Source: JARRNJ01 sp037385045 (GTDB lineage Bacteria; Pseudomonadota; Gammaproteobacteria; JASBUN01). Taken from it: a stretch of DNA of 48,545 nt. The stretch covers positions 1-48,545 of the forward strand of contig JARRNJ010000039.1 of assembly GCA_037385045.1 (NCBI GenBank). Reading direction: 5' to 3'. A model generated the notes under the pieces. The model saw only the letters and a list, made by a program, of their open reading frames with translations, was not told the origin of the DNA and made no database searches. Position numbers and translations under genes: made by a program. Of the stretch, positions 24,623-32,675 are shown piece by piece; position 1 is the stretch's first letter; each line of letters begins with the position of its first letter.

Positions 24623-26838
24623 TTTCCGGCCAGTTCCCCGGCCCGGTCGCACAGGGCATCGGCGGTAATGCCGTTGAAGTCCATGATCTCCGCCGGCGAG
24701 GCCGTGGTCTCACCGCGCTTCCAGGCGAACACGTCGCGCTTCGGCGTCCGGGTGCGCAGCAGCACCGGCTCCAGACAGGCGCTGGGCCCGCCGCTGACGC
24801 CGATCAGCACGTCGCCGTCGAACATGACGTTGAAATGGTCGTCGTCCAGGAAGATGTTGTCCGGCTCGGCCACCGTATCCCAGGAAATATCGCCGGGACG
24901 GTACAGCCGGCGCGGATTGGCCACCGCCACGATCCGCACCCGGTAGCCTTGGGCTTCCAGCTTGTCCTTGGCCTCGAACACCGGCAGAAACACCATGTCG
25001 CCGGTGGCCGCGAACACCACCGTGGCCTTGTCGCCGGCGGCGCTTTCGTAGAGCACGGTGGCGCCGTCCTCGATGGCCTTGCGGCTCTGCTCGACGGTGG
25101 TATAGACCGGCAGCGCGCTCTTGGAAGCGATCAACACCATGCCCTTGTTGAAGCTGTTGGTGGCCCACTCGTAGGCGACCTGCAGCATGTTGGCATCGCA
25201 GGGGAACAGGGGGTAGACGTTGCCGTTGCGCATCATGGCGCCAAAGTAGTTCTCGATCTCCGGACGCTGATGGGTCCAGCCGTTACGGCCCTGCTCCAGG
25301 GCGCCGGCGGTGAACATGGTGACGATGGACGGCGTGCGGCGCCGCAGCTCGGCCATGGCCTGGGTCACGGTCTGCACGATCGGCCAGCCGTTGATGGCGA
25401 AGCTTTCGTAGGACAGCCACAGCGCGCGGCTGCCGAACAGGGCCAGACCGGCGGCAAGCCCCGCGCAGGCGTCCTCGCTCAGCGGTTCGTAGACCTGCCC
25501 CGAAGGATCCTGGTTATACAGGTCGTCGGTGGTCGGATGGCGGATTTTCAGCGCGTCGTTGATGTTCTTCATGCCCGAGGCTTCGTTGCCGTCGGCGTTG
25601 GTGACCACGAAGCGCGGATCGGCCTTGCCGACCGCCGCCACCAGGGCGCCCATGGCGGTGCTGGGCACCTGCTTGTCGCCGACGGCGAACTCCTGGATCG
25701 GCAGCTTGCCCAGCGGGCTCAGCTCCAGCACCGATTCGGTGACCGAAGTCTTGGCGGCCGGTCCGCCCCCGGCGCGGACGAAGTTGCTGCGCACCAGCTC
25801 CCAGGCTTCCGGGTTGAGCGCACGCCGCTGCAGGCCCTCGACCATGTGCGGCTTGTCCAGGGTGTCGGCGGGGTACAGGTTGTGGGACTTGGAGCCCACG
25901 GTGTGCACGCCGGCACCCTTCATCTGCTTGATGATGAACGCAGTGCGCGTGCCGCCCAGGGCGGATTTGGCGGCCCTGTCCATGTTCTCCAGCACCGCGC
26001 GGGTGAACGCCAGGCGCTGGTCGAAGGAGAAATAGGTGCTGTCGGCATAGGCGCTGTCCTGCCCGGAATCGTCGAACACCTTGGCGTCCACCAGCACCAC
26101 TTCCTCGAAGCCGTGTCCTTCCCAGTAGGCGATCATGTCCTCGTTGGACATGCGCGAAACCATGGAATGGTGCTCCTGGCTGTAGCCGTTCCACACCAGC
26201 ACCGGAAGGAAGTTGGTGGTGTTCGGGTAGGCGGTGTTGAAATGCATCATGGAAGACAGCACGTAGGGCTCGCCCATGCCGCCGTCGCCGAGGGTGAACG
26301 GGAACAGGATTTCGGGGTGCAGCAGCGCGCCGGCCATGGCGAAATGCTGGCCCTGGCCCAGCGGCCCGGCGGGAGCCAGCAGGCCGGGAATGGCGCCCGA
26401 AAGGTGGCCGAGCAGTCCTTCGCGCTCGCGAAAGCGCTGACGCATGTCCGACACCGTGCGGATGCCCATTTCCTCCAGTGAGGTGTCCAGGAACATGGCG
26501 CTGTAGAAGCCCGGCGCGTGGTGACCGACTTCGGTGACGATGTTGGTGTGACCGAGCATCACCAGCGCGGCGTAGGCGTCGGCGCTGCTGGCAAAGCCGC
26601 CCGGATGCCCCGATGCCTTGGCGCCGGTGACCTGAAGGGTCAGGTAGCGCAGTGCGTCGGCCATGAGCAGGCTCTGGTAGACCGCGTTCGCATCCGTCGG
26701 GTCGTCGACGCCCTTTTGTCCTTCACCGATCATGGGCTTGGCGGCATGGGTTTCGAAACCCGGCCACGGCTTGCCGAAGTAGTCGATTCCCTCGCAGAAG
26801 GCGGGGGCGTTGGCAGTAGTGTTGGCAACGGTGCTCAT
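24619..26838 (-). CDS. Phosphoketolase/transketolase-like ThDP enzyme, substrate unknown
   Basis: A 739-residue thiamine diphosphate enzyme. The ATG at 26838 is preceded by GGAG at good spacing; the frame also has a GTG three codons upstream. The N-terminal half has SGHPGGFASSADAY and the ThDP/Mg motif GDGGMGEPYVLSSMMHFN. Phosphoketolase-like stretches are LPVLVWNGYSQEHHSMVSRMSNEDM and, in the C-terminal half, RNGWTHQRPEIENYF, VYPLFPCDANML and SKSALPVYTTVEQ, which match the phosphoketolase pattern NGFTHQDP, Y.PPDAN and K.P.P..LT.EQ. Typical phosphoketolase motifs such as GPGHGGP are altered to EVGHHAPGFYS. I infer a divergent branch between transketolase and phosphoketolase. It is the first gene of the leftward operon, opposite iclR. 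Confidence 0.75.
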   Translation of the reverse strand: MSTVANTTANAPAFCEGIDYFGKPWPGFETHAAKPMIGEGQKGVDDPTDANAVYQSLLMADALRYLTLQVTGAKASGHPGGFASSADAYAALVMLGHTNIVTEVGHHAPGFYSAMFLDTSLEEMGIRTVSDMRQRFREREGLLGHLSGAIPGLLAPAGPLGQGQHFAMAGALLHPEILFPFTLGDGGMGEPYVLSSMMHFNTAYPNTTNFLPVLVWNGYSQEHHSMVSRMSNEDMIAYWEGHGFEEVVLVDAKVFDDSGQDSAYADSTYFSFDQRLAFTRAVLENMDRAAKSALGGTRTAFIIKQMKGAGVHTVGSKSHNLYPADTLDKPHMVEGLQRRALNPEAWELVRSNFVRAGGGPAAKTSVTESVLELSPLGKLPIQEFAVGDKQVPSTAMGALVAAVGKADPRFVVTNADGNEASGMKNINDALKIRHPTTDDLYNQDPSGQVYEPLSEDACAGLAAGLALFGSRALWLSYESFAINGWPIVQTVTQAMAELRRRTPSIVTMFTAGALEQGRNGWTHQRPEIENYFGAMMRNGNVYPLFPCDANMLQVAYEWATNSFNKGMVLIASKSALPVYTTVEQSRKAIEDGATVLYESAAGDKATVVFAATGDMVFLPVFEAKDKLEAQGYRVRIVAVANPRRLYRPGDISWDTVAEPDNIFLDDDHFNVMFDGDVLIGVSGGPSACLEPVLLRTRTPKRDVFAWKRGETTASPAEIMDFNGITADALCDRAGELAGK

Positions 26839-26878
26839 GGGCGTCACTCCGGCTACGGTTGATGGTACTCAATGCGGT

Positions 26879-26985
26879 ATTTTCATAACGTAGAATTGAT
26901 TCCGCATTGTGAAAATAAATTTGGGGTAGGCGTAAAGATAGCGGATGTAGTACGATTTCACAATCCGTAATCGTTTTCATAATAT
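26879..26985. promoter_or_regulatory. IclR operator region with four TTTTCAyAA boxes and iclR promoter
   Basis: In the 153-base AT-rich divergent gap, a word close to TTTTCAyAA occurs four times: 26880-26888, inverted at 26907-26915 (TTGTGAAAA), 26956-26964 (TTTCACAAT) and 26974-26983 (TTTTCATAAT). The first two form an inverted pair across the leftward start region. For iclR, TTCACA (26957-26962) and TAATAT (26980-26985) are 17 bases apart and predict transcription starting at about 26992, the A of the ATG, so the iclR mRNA may be leaderless; no Shine-Dalgarno is seen. Boxes 3 and 4 overlap this promoter, so autoregulation is likely. Confidence 0.55.
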
Positions 26986-26991
26986 GCAATC

Positions 26992-27774
26992 ATGACCAAC
27001 AAGACCTCTTCCATCCAAGTGATCGACCGCATGTCCAGGCTGATCGACGCCATCGCCCAGTACGATGTGCCGGTGAGCCTCAAGATCCTGTCGGCGGACA
27101 CGGGCCTGCATCCGTCCACGGCGTTCCGCATTCTTGCGTCCATGGAAACGCACGAATTCGTCGAGAGGGACGAGAGCGGCCGCTACCGGCTGGGGATCCG
27201 CTTTCTGCGCCTGGGCGGGCGCATCCGCAGCCGCCTCGACCTGCGCCAGGAGGCGCGCGGCATCATGGCGGCACTGCGCGACCAGGTGGGGGAAACGGTG
27301 AATCTGGCGGTGCGGGAAGGCGACGAGATGGTGTACGTGGAGCGCGCCAAGAGCAACCGCATGATGCGGGTCGAACAGGTGGTGGGCAGCCGTGCGCCGT
27401 TGCACGTCACCGCGGTGGGCAAGCTGATGCTTGGCGAAGAGGGTGAGAGCAGTTGCCGCAGTTACGCTGAGCGCACCCGCCTGCCCGCCTATACGCCCAA
27501 CACCCTCACCGACGTGGACCGTTTGGTCGGCTGCGCCCAACAGGACACCGCCCAGGGCTATTCCCTGGACAACGAGGAAGCGGAGCTGGGGGTCGGGTGT
27601 ATCGGCGTATTGGTGCGCGACAGCCGCGGCCAGGCGGTGGCCGGCCTGTCGGTGTCGTCGCCCATCGAGCGCCGGCGCGACGAGTGGATCCCGCTGGTGA
27701 TGGACGCTGCGCGCCGCCTGTCGGAGCGGTTGGGCTACCAGGCGCCGGTGGAACTGGCCGCCAATGACGGATAA
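26992..27774 (+). CDS. IclR-family transcriptional regulator
   Basis: A 260-residue regulator with an N-terminal winged helix-turn-helix (about 6-70: IQVIDRMSRLIDAIAQYDVPVSLKILSADTGLHPSTAFRILASMETHEFV) and a C-terminal effector-binding domain (about 85-250) with GETVNLAVREGDEMVYVER and the conserved PLHVTAVGKLML and GCIGVLVRDSRGQAVAGLSVSSP. It is divergent from the phosphoketolase-like gene with repeated boxes between them, so it very probably controls that operon. IclR proteins in catabolic loci usually sense the pathway substrate or an intermediate; which one is unknown. The initiation codon has no ribosome site. Confidence 0.92.
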   Translation: MTNKTSSIQVIDRMSRLIDAIAQYDVPVSLKILSADTGLHPSTAFRILASMETHEFVERDESGRYRLGIRFLRLGGRIRSRLDLRQEARGIMAALRDQVGETVNLAVREGDEMVYVERAKSNRMMRVEQVVGSRAPLHVTAVGKLMLGEEGESSCRSYAERTRLPAYTPNTLTDVDRLVGCAQQDTAQGYSLDNEEAELGVGCIGVLVRDSRGQAVAGLSVSSPIERRRDEWIPLVMDAARRLSERLGYQAPVELAANDG

Positions 27775-27799
27775 TTCGTGATTGGTTCGCAGTGAACGG

Positions 27800-28053
27800 A
27801 CCAGCCGGTGCGTTGCCGCCTTGCGGCGTCGAACGCACCCTACGCGGGTTCGGCGGTAGGGTGCGCCGGCCGAAGGCGGCGCACCGTTTGCGGGTCTCGG
27901 CACACCGGACGCACGGCGCCGCGTCGACCAGCCGGTGCGTTGCCGCCCTGCGGCGTCGAACGCACCCTACGCGGGTTCGGCGGTAGGGTGCGCCGGCCGA
28001 AGGCGGCGCACCGTTTGCGGGGCCTCGGCACACCCGATGCACGGCGCCGGCGT
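27800..28053. repeat. 127-bp intergenic repeat, two tandem copies
   Basis: The block starting ACCAGCCGGTGCGTTGCC at 27800 recurs at 27927 with few changes. Each copy carries palindromes including GGTGCGCCGGCC-GAAG-GCGGCGCACC and the facing pair GGTGCG/CGCACC. The palindrome resembles REP-type intergenic repeats widespread in GC-rich proteobacteria. It lies downstream of iclR and could stabilise or end its transcript. Confidence 0.8.
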
Positions 28054-28316
28054 CGCCGACCGGCACCCTCCGCCCGATCGTGTGGTTCCGGCGCGCCGTT
28101 TCCTGACCGCTCGATGTAGGCCGCCCACCGCCGGTGCGGGCAGCAATGAGCGGGTCGCAGGCCTGTTTCTCATGCGGTAGGTCCCTGAATTCGCTGCCCG
28201 GCGCGCCAGCGCAGGTCTGTGACTTGGGTATCGCCCCGCGGGGCGCCTGCCCGATGCCTTCTGACCGAATTTGCCCCGACTCTCCGGCAAAATTACCTAC
28301 GTTTTGTGTTGTTGGC

Positions 28317-28358
28317 TTGCCCAAAGTCAAGGCTGCGCGCGAGGGAACCGACTAAAGT
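28317..28358 (+). promoter_or_regulatory. FNR/DNR-like site and promoter of the nos cluster
   Basis: TTGCCCAAAGTCAA (28317-28330) matches the dyad TTGAT-N4-ATCAA in the outer bases TTG...CAA. A -10-like TAAAGT lies at 28353-28358, predicting a start near 28365, exactly 41.5 bases from the dyad centre. That is the class II activator position used by FNR, ANR and DNR, regulators that turn on nitrous oxide reductase genes when oxygen is low or NO is present. The left half-site is weak (TTGCC). Confidence 0.5.
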
Positions 28359-28448
28359 TGTACTTCAAATACGTGTTTAACGCGGAGACGTGATACGGCC
28401 TGCCATCGGCGACGGCCTGTTCACGGCCGATTCGCGGAGGGGTGAGCT

Positions 28449-30731
28449 GTGCGAGACAACGCAACAACGTCGCGCAGGAAACGTGTCCACACAGTGATTA
28501 ACCGGGTCGTTCTGCTGTTGGCCGGGCTGGCTGCGGGTGTGGCGCATGCGAACAGCATTGTTGACCAGTACCCGGCCGCCAGGACTTTCTTTCCCACGGC
28601 CGACCGCTTCGGTCAGGTGAAGGGCAAGCCGCCCGCGGCGCCGGTGTACAGCGGCGACAAGGTCATCGGATACGTGTTCCGCACCAAAGACGTCGCGCCC
28701 ATTCCCGCATACTCCGGTAAGCCCGTCAACGTATTGGTTGGTCTCGATCTCGGGGGCAAGATCACCGGCATCAAAGTGCTTGAGCACCACGAACCGATTC
28801 TGCTGGTCGGAATTCCGGAAACAGCGCTGTTTCGTTTCGCCGACCAGTACGCAGGCAAGTCCGTTACCGACCATGTCAAGGTGGGTGTCGGCAAGCGCCC
28901 GGGCTTCGTCAACGTCGACGCCATCGCCGGTGCGACCGTCACCGTCATCGTCGTCAACCGGACCATCATGCGTGCGGCACACGAGGTAGCAGTTGCACGC
29001 GGCATCATCAAGCCGACCAAAGAAGAGATACGGCCACCGGCGCTGGTGCGCATGGATGTGTTCGAGCCGCACGACTGGCGATTTTTGACCGGCAACGGCG
29101 CCATCCGCCACATGTTGCTGACCGTGCCGCAGGTGGACGACGCCTTCAAAGGTACGAAGGCCGAGTCCAGGCCTGGCAGCCGGCCCGAGAAAGGTATCTG
29201 TGTGGATCTTCCGGCCGGCAGGCGCTGCGACGCATTCATCGATCTGTACTACGCCTACCTCAACGCCCCCACCATCGGGCGCAACCTGCTCGGCGAGTCC
29301 CAGTACAACTGGCTGATGTCGCAGCTCAAGCCCGGCGAGCACGCCATCGCCATCATGGCCAACGGGGTGTACTCGTTCAAAGGATCGGGGTACGTGCGCG
29401 GTGGCATCTTCGACCGCATACAAGTCGCCCAAGGCGATCAGACCATCAATTTCCGCGATCTCGACCACAACCGCCTGGGAGATCTGCGCGTCAAGGGCGC
29501 GCCCGAGTTCAACGAACTGGGGATTTTCATCATCCGCGCCAAGTACAGATTCAATCCCGGCGATGAATGGTCGTTGTCGTTGCTGGTCCGCCGTCCGACC
29601 GGGCCGCTGAGCAGTGTATTCACCACGTTCAGCGGCAACTACGAAATCCCCGCAGCATACGTTGAGCAGCCCCCGACGCCGCCGGCCTCGCAAGAGATCA
29701 CCGGCGCCGAAGAGTGGCCCATGTGGGTGACAGTATGGCAGGAGCGCAAATTCCAGATTGCCGTGCTGGTGATCGGCCTGACTTTGCTCACTCTGCTCAT
29801 GATCCTGCAGGACTGGCTGGTGCGGTTCCCGCGGCTGGTCATCTATTTGCGCACGGGCTTTCTCTTCTACACGCTGTTCGTGATCGGCTGGTACATGCTC
29901 GGCCAGCTGTCCGTGGTCAACGTGCTCACCTTCGTCAATGCGGTGATAAAGGGGTTCAGCTGGGATACCTTCCTGATCGATCCCTCACTGTTCATTCTGT
30001 GGAGTTTCGTCGCCGTGACTCTGCTGCTGTGGGGCCGGGGTGTGTACTGCGGATGGCTGTGTCCGTACGGCGCCCTGCAGAAGTTGGTCAACCAGGCCGC
30101 CCAAAGACTCAAAATACCGCAGCTTCAATTTCCCAGCCTGGTTCATGATCGCCTGTGGGCGCTCAAGTACGTCATCCTGCTGATCCTGTTCGGCATCTCG
30201 CTGGGCTCCATGGGAACAGCAGAGCGCTACGCCGAAGTCGAGCCCTTCAAGACCGCGATAACGTTGCATTTCGCTCGGTCGTGGCCCTTCGTGCTGTATG
30301 CGGGCGGGCTGGTTGTCATATCCCTTTTCAACTGCAAGTTCTACTGCAAATACCTGTGCCCGCTGGGAGCGGCTCTGGCCGTGCCGGCGCGGCTGCGGCT
30401 GTTCGACTGGCTGCGTCGACGCAAGGAGTGCGGCAAGCCCTGCCAGATCTGTGCCAAGGAATGCGAGATCCAGGCTATCAGCGATACCGGTGACATCAAT
30501 GCCAACGAGTGCCACTACTGTCTGGACTGTCAGGTCACCTATTGGGACGACCACAAGTGTCCGCCGCTGGTCGACCGGCGCCGTCGGCACGAGAAGGCAG
30601 CGCGAGCCCGCGAATCGGTTCGCTGGATGGAAAAAGAATTGGGCGCCGATGCCGGCTTGGGTGATATCCCGGTCGAAATCGGTGCCAAGGGCGGGAGTGA
30701 ACGAAAGACACCCCCGAATGATTCGGAGTAG
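28449..30731 (+). CDS. nosR: NosR, membrane flavo-iron-sulfur protein of N2O reduction
   Basis: NosR is needed for expression and activity of N2O reductase and is thought to pass quinol electrons to NosZ. The start is GTG at 28449 with a GGAGGGGTGA ribosome site. The 760-residue product has a signal/TM (about 15-34), a periplasmic FMN-binding domain with covalent-flavin motif AGATVT at 160-165, and a second periplasmic region to about 410. TM helices follow from about 430, with cysteine motifs CGWLCPYGAL and CKYLCPLGAA. The C-terminal cytoplasmic ferredoxin-like domain has CGKPCQICAKECEIQAI and CHYCLDCQ. It is the first gene of nosRZDFYL, behind an FNR/DNR-like site. Confidence 0.96.
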   Translation: MRDNATTSRRKRVHTVINRVVLLLAGLAAGVAHANSIVDQYPAARTFFPTADRFGQVKGKPPAAPVYSGDKVIGYVFRTKDVAPIPAYSGKPVNVLVGLDLGGKITGIKVLEHHEPILLVGIPETALFRFADQYAGKSVTDHVKVGVGKRPGFVNVDAIAGATVTVIVVNRTIMRAAHEVAVARGIIKPTKEEIRPPALVRMDVFEPHDWRFLTGNGAIRHMLLTVPQVDDAFKGTKAESRPGSRPEKGICVDLPAGRRCDAFIDLYYAYLNAPTIGRNLLGESQYNWLMSQLKPGEHAIAIMANGVYSFKGSGYVRGGIFDRIQVAQGDQTINFRDLDHNRLGDLRVKGAPEFNELGIFIIRAKYRFNPGDEWSLSLLVRRPTGPLSSVFTTFSGNYEIPAAYVEQPPTPPASQEITGAEEWPMWVTVWQERKFQIAVLVIGLTLLTLLMILQDWLVRFPRLVIYLRTGFLFYTLFVIGWYMLGQLSVVNVLTFVNAVIKGFSWDTFLIDPSLFILWSFVAVTLLLWGRGVYCGWLCPYGALQKLVNQAAQRLKIPQLQFPSLVHDRLWALKYVILLILFGISLGSMGTAERYAEVEPFKTAITLHFARSWPFVLYAGGLVVISLFNCKFYCKYLCPLGAALAVPARLRLFDWLRRRKECGKPCQICAKECEIQAISDTGDINANECHYCLDCQVTYWDDHKCPPLVDRRRRHEKAARARESVRWMEKELGADAGLGDIPVEIGAKGGSERKTPPNDSE

Positions 30732-30760
30732 ACCGCTTCACGCGTATATGGAGGTGTGAA

Positions 30761-32623
30761 ATGAGCAAGCAAAAGGAGAAGACCGGCATATCCCGTCGGC
30801 AGTTCCTTGCCGCGGCCGGTATTGCCGGCGCAACCGGTGCCGGCGTCGCCGCTGGCCTGGCGCCGTATCCGGTGTGGGCGCGGGCCAAAGAAGGCGGATT
30901 GACGGTCAACGTCGAGCCGGGGCAACTGGACGACTACTACGGTATCTGGAGTGGCGGTCAGTCGGGTGAGGTCCGCATCCTCGGTATCCCTTCCATGCGG
31001 GAGTTCATGCGGATCCCCGTGTTCAACTACGATGGCGCGACGGGCCACGGATTGACCAACGAGACCAAGCGCATTCTCGGTCCCAATGCACCCCTGAACG
31101 GCGATGCTCATCATCCCCACTTGAGCTATACCAATGGTACCGTCGATGGCAAGTACATCTTTATCAACGACAAGGCCAACACGCGCGTCGCCCGCATCCG
31201 CTGTGACGTAATGAAGACCGACAAGATCGTGGATATCCCCAACGTGCAGGCGATTCACGGCATGCGGCCGCAGAAGATGCCGCATACCAAGTACGTGTAC
31301 GCCAATGCCGAGTTCCGCATGCCCCATCCGAACGACGGGAGCAACATGGATGACAACAAGCAGTATTTCACCATGTTCAATGCCGTCGATGCGGAAAAAA
31401 TGGAAGTGGCCTTCCAGGTGATTGTGGATGGCAACTTGGACAATTGCGATGCCGACTACAGCGGCAAATACGCCGTCTCGACCTGTTACAATTCCGAGGA
31501 CGGCTTCACGCTCGCCGATATGATGCGCAATGAGCGCGACTGGGCCGTGATCTTCAACATTCCACGCATTGAGGCCGCGCTCCAGGCCGGCAAGTACAAG
31601 AGCGTTGGCGATTCGAAGGTTCCCGTGCTCGACGGACGGCACGGATCGGATCTCACTCTCTATGTTCCGGTGCCAAAGAGCCCCCATGGCATCAATGTAT
31701 CGCCAGACGGAAAATACGTCGTGGCCAACGGCAAGCTGTCGCCTACCTGTACGGTGATCTCGTGGGCGAAGGTCGACGACTGGTTCGCAGGCAAGCTCAA
31801 GGATCCGCGCGACACTGTCGTGGCCGAGCCGGAACTGGGGCTGGGGCCGCTGCACACCGCCTACGATGGCCGCGGCAACGCCTACACGACGCTGTTCATC
31901 GACAGCCAAATTGTCAAGTGGAACCTCGAGGACGCCATTCGCTCATATAACGGCGAGAAGGTCGATTACATTCGCCAGAAGCTGGACGTCCAGTACCAGC
32001 CGGGTCACAACCACACCAGCATGGGCGAGACCAAAGAGGCGGACGGTAAGTGGCTGCTGTCGCTGTGCAAGTTCTCCAAGGACCGATTCCTCGGCGTGGG
32101 TCCGCTGCATCCGGAGAACGATCAGCTCATCGATATATCCGGTGAGGAAATGAAGCTGGTTCACGACGGCCCGGCCTTCGCCGAGCCGCACGATGCGGAG
32201 GTCATTCGGCGCGATCTGATCAGGCCCCGGAAGATCTGGGACCGGAACGATCCCTACTTCGCTGAGACGGTCGCCATGGCCAGGAAGGACGGCATCGATC
32301 TGGAAAGAGACGCCAAAGTCGTCCGTGACGGCAACAAGGTGCGCGTTTACATGTGGTCGTCGGCGCCCAACTACGGCTTGAGCGAGTTCAGGGTGAAGAA
32401 GGGCGACGAGGTTACGGTGGTAATCACCAACATCGATCAGATAGAGGACGTCACGCACGGGTTCACTCTGGTGAACCACGGTATTGCCATGGAGATCAGC
32501 CCGCAGCAGACCGCATCGGTCACCTTCGTCGCCGACAAGCCCGGGGTGCACTGGTATTACTGCCAGTGGTTCTGTCACGCCCTGCATATGGAAATGCGGG
32601 GGCGAATGCTCGTGGAAGCTTGA
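30761..32623 (+). CDS. nosZ: Nitrous oxide reductase, clade I (Tat-exported)
   Basis: NosZ reduces N2O to N2 in the periplasm with the copper centres CuA and CuZ. The 620-residue product has a twin-arginine signal (SRRQFLAAAGIAGATGAG, from residue 11), the mark of clade I. The beta-propeller carries the CuZ histidines in HHPHLSYTNG, IHGMRP, PHGINVSPDGK, LHTAYDGRGNAY, GHNHTSMGET and EPHDAEV. The C-terminal cupredoxin domain binds CuA by DVTHGFTLVNHG and CQWFCHALHMEMRGRM near the end. It is complete. A GGAGGTG ribosome site precedes the ATG, 29 bases after nosR. Confidence 0.98.
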   Translation: MSKQKEKTGISRRQFLAAAGIAGATGAGVAAGLAPYPVWARAKEGGLTVNVEPGQLDDYYGIWSGGQSGEVRILGIPSMREFMRIPVFNYDGATGHGLTNETKRILGPNAPLNGDAHHPHLSYTNGTVDGKYIFINDKANTRVARIRCDVMKTDKIVDIPNVQAIHGMRPQKMPHTKYVYANAEFRMPHPNDGSNMDDNKQYFTMFNAVDAEKMEVAFQVIVDGNLDNCDADYSGKYAVSTCYNSEDGFTLADMMRNERDWAVIFNIPRIEAALQAGKYKSVGDSKVPVLDGRHGSDLTLYVPVPKSPHGINVSPDGKYVVANGKLSPTCTVISWAKVDDWFAGKLKDPRDTVVAEPELGLGPLHTAYDGRGNAYTTLFIDSQIVKWNLEDAIRSYNGEKVDYIRQKLDVQYQPGHNHTSMGETKEADGKWLLSLCKFSKDRFLGVGPLHPENDQLIDISGEEMKLVHDGPAFAEPHDAEVIRRDLIRPRKIWDRNDPYFAETVAMARKDGIDLERDAKVVRDGNKVRVYMWSSAPNYGLSEFRVKKGDEVTVVITNIDQIEDVTHGFTLVNHGIAMEISPQQTASVTFVADKPGVHWYYCQWFCHALHMEMRGRMLVEA

Positions 32624-32675
32624 GGAAAGTGCGGGGCCCGGCCTTGCGCCGGGCTGCGCCGCATGAGATGGGCCT

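Larger units (their letters stand above)
27775..28448. other. iclR-nosR gap
   Basis: A 670-base region without a supported gene. The left part is a 127-base tandem duplication of a palindrome-rich intergenic repeat (27800-28053). The middle (28054-28300) shows nothing I recognise. The right part becomes AT-richer and contains a probable FNR/DNR-type site and promoter for nosR. The short frames crossing the repeats are low-complexity and not credible. Confidence 0.6.

Noticed and set aside
21208..26481. Long rightward frames opposite dctP, the aldolase and the phosphoketolase-like gene (21208-23370, 24835-26481)
   Set aside because: Antisense to convincing genes; composition is typical of frame shadows.
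27792..28355. Open frames inside the iclR-nosR gap
   Set aside because: They follow the palindromic repeats, are repetitive themselves and lack coding signals.
28377..31909. Leftward frames opposite nosR and nosZ (28377-29693, 30539-31909)
   Set aside because: nosR and nosZ are unambiguous; these frames have no family features.
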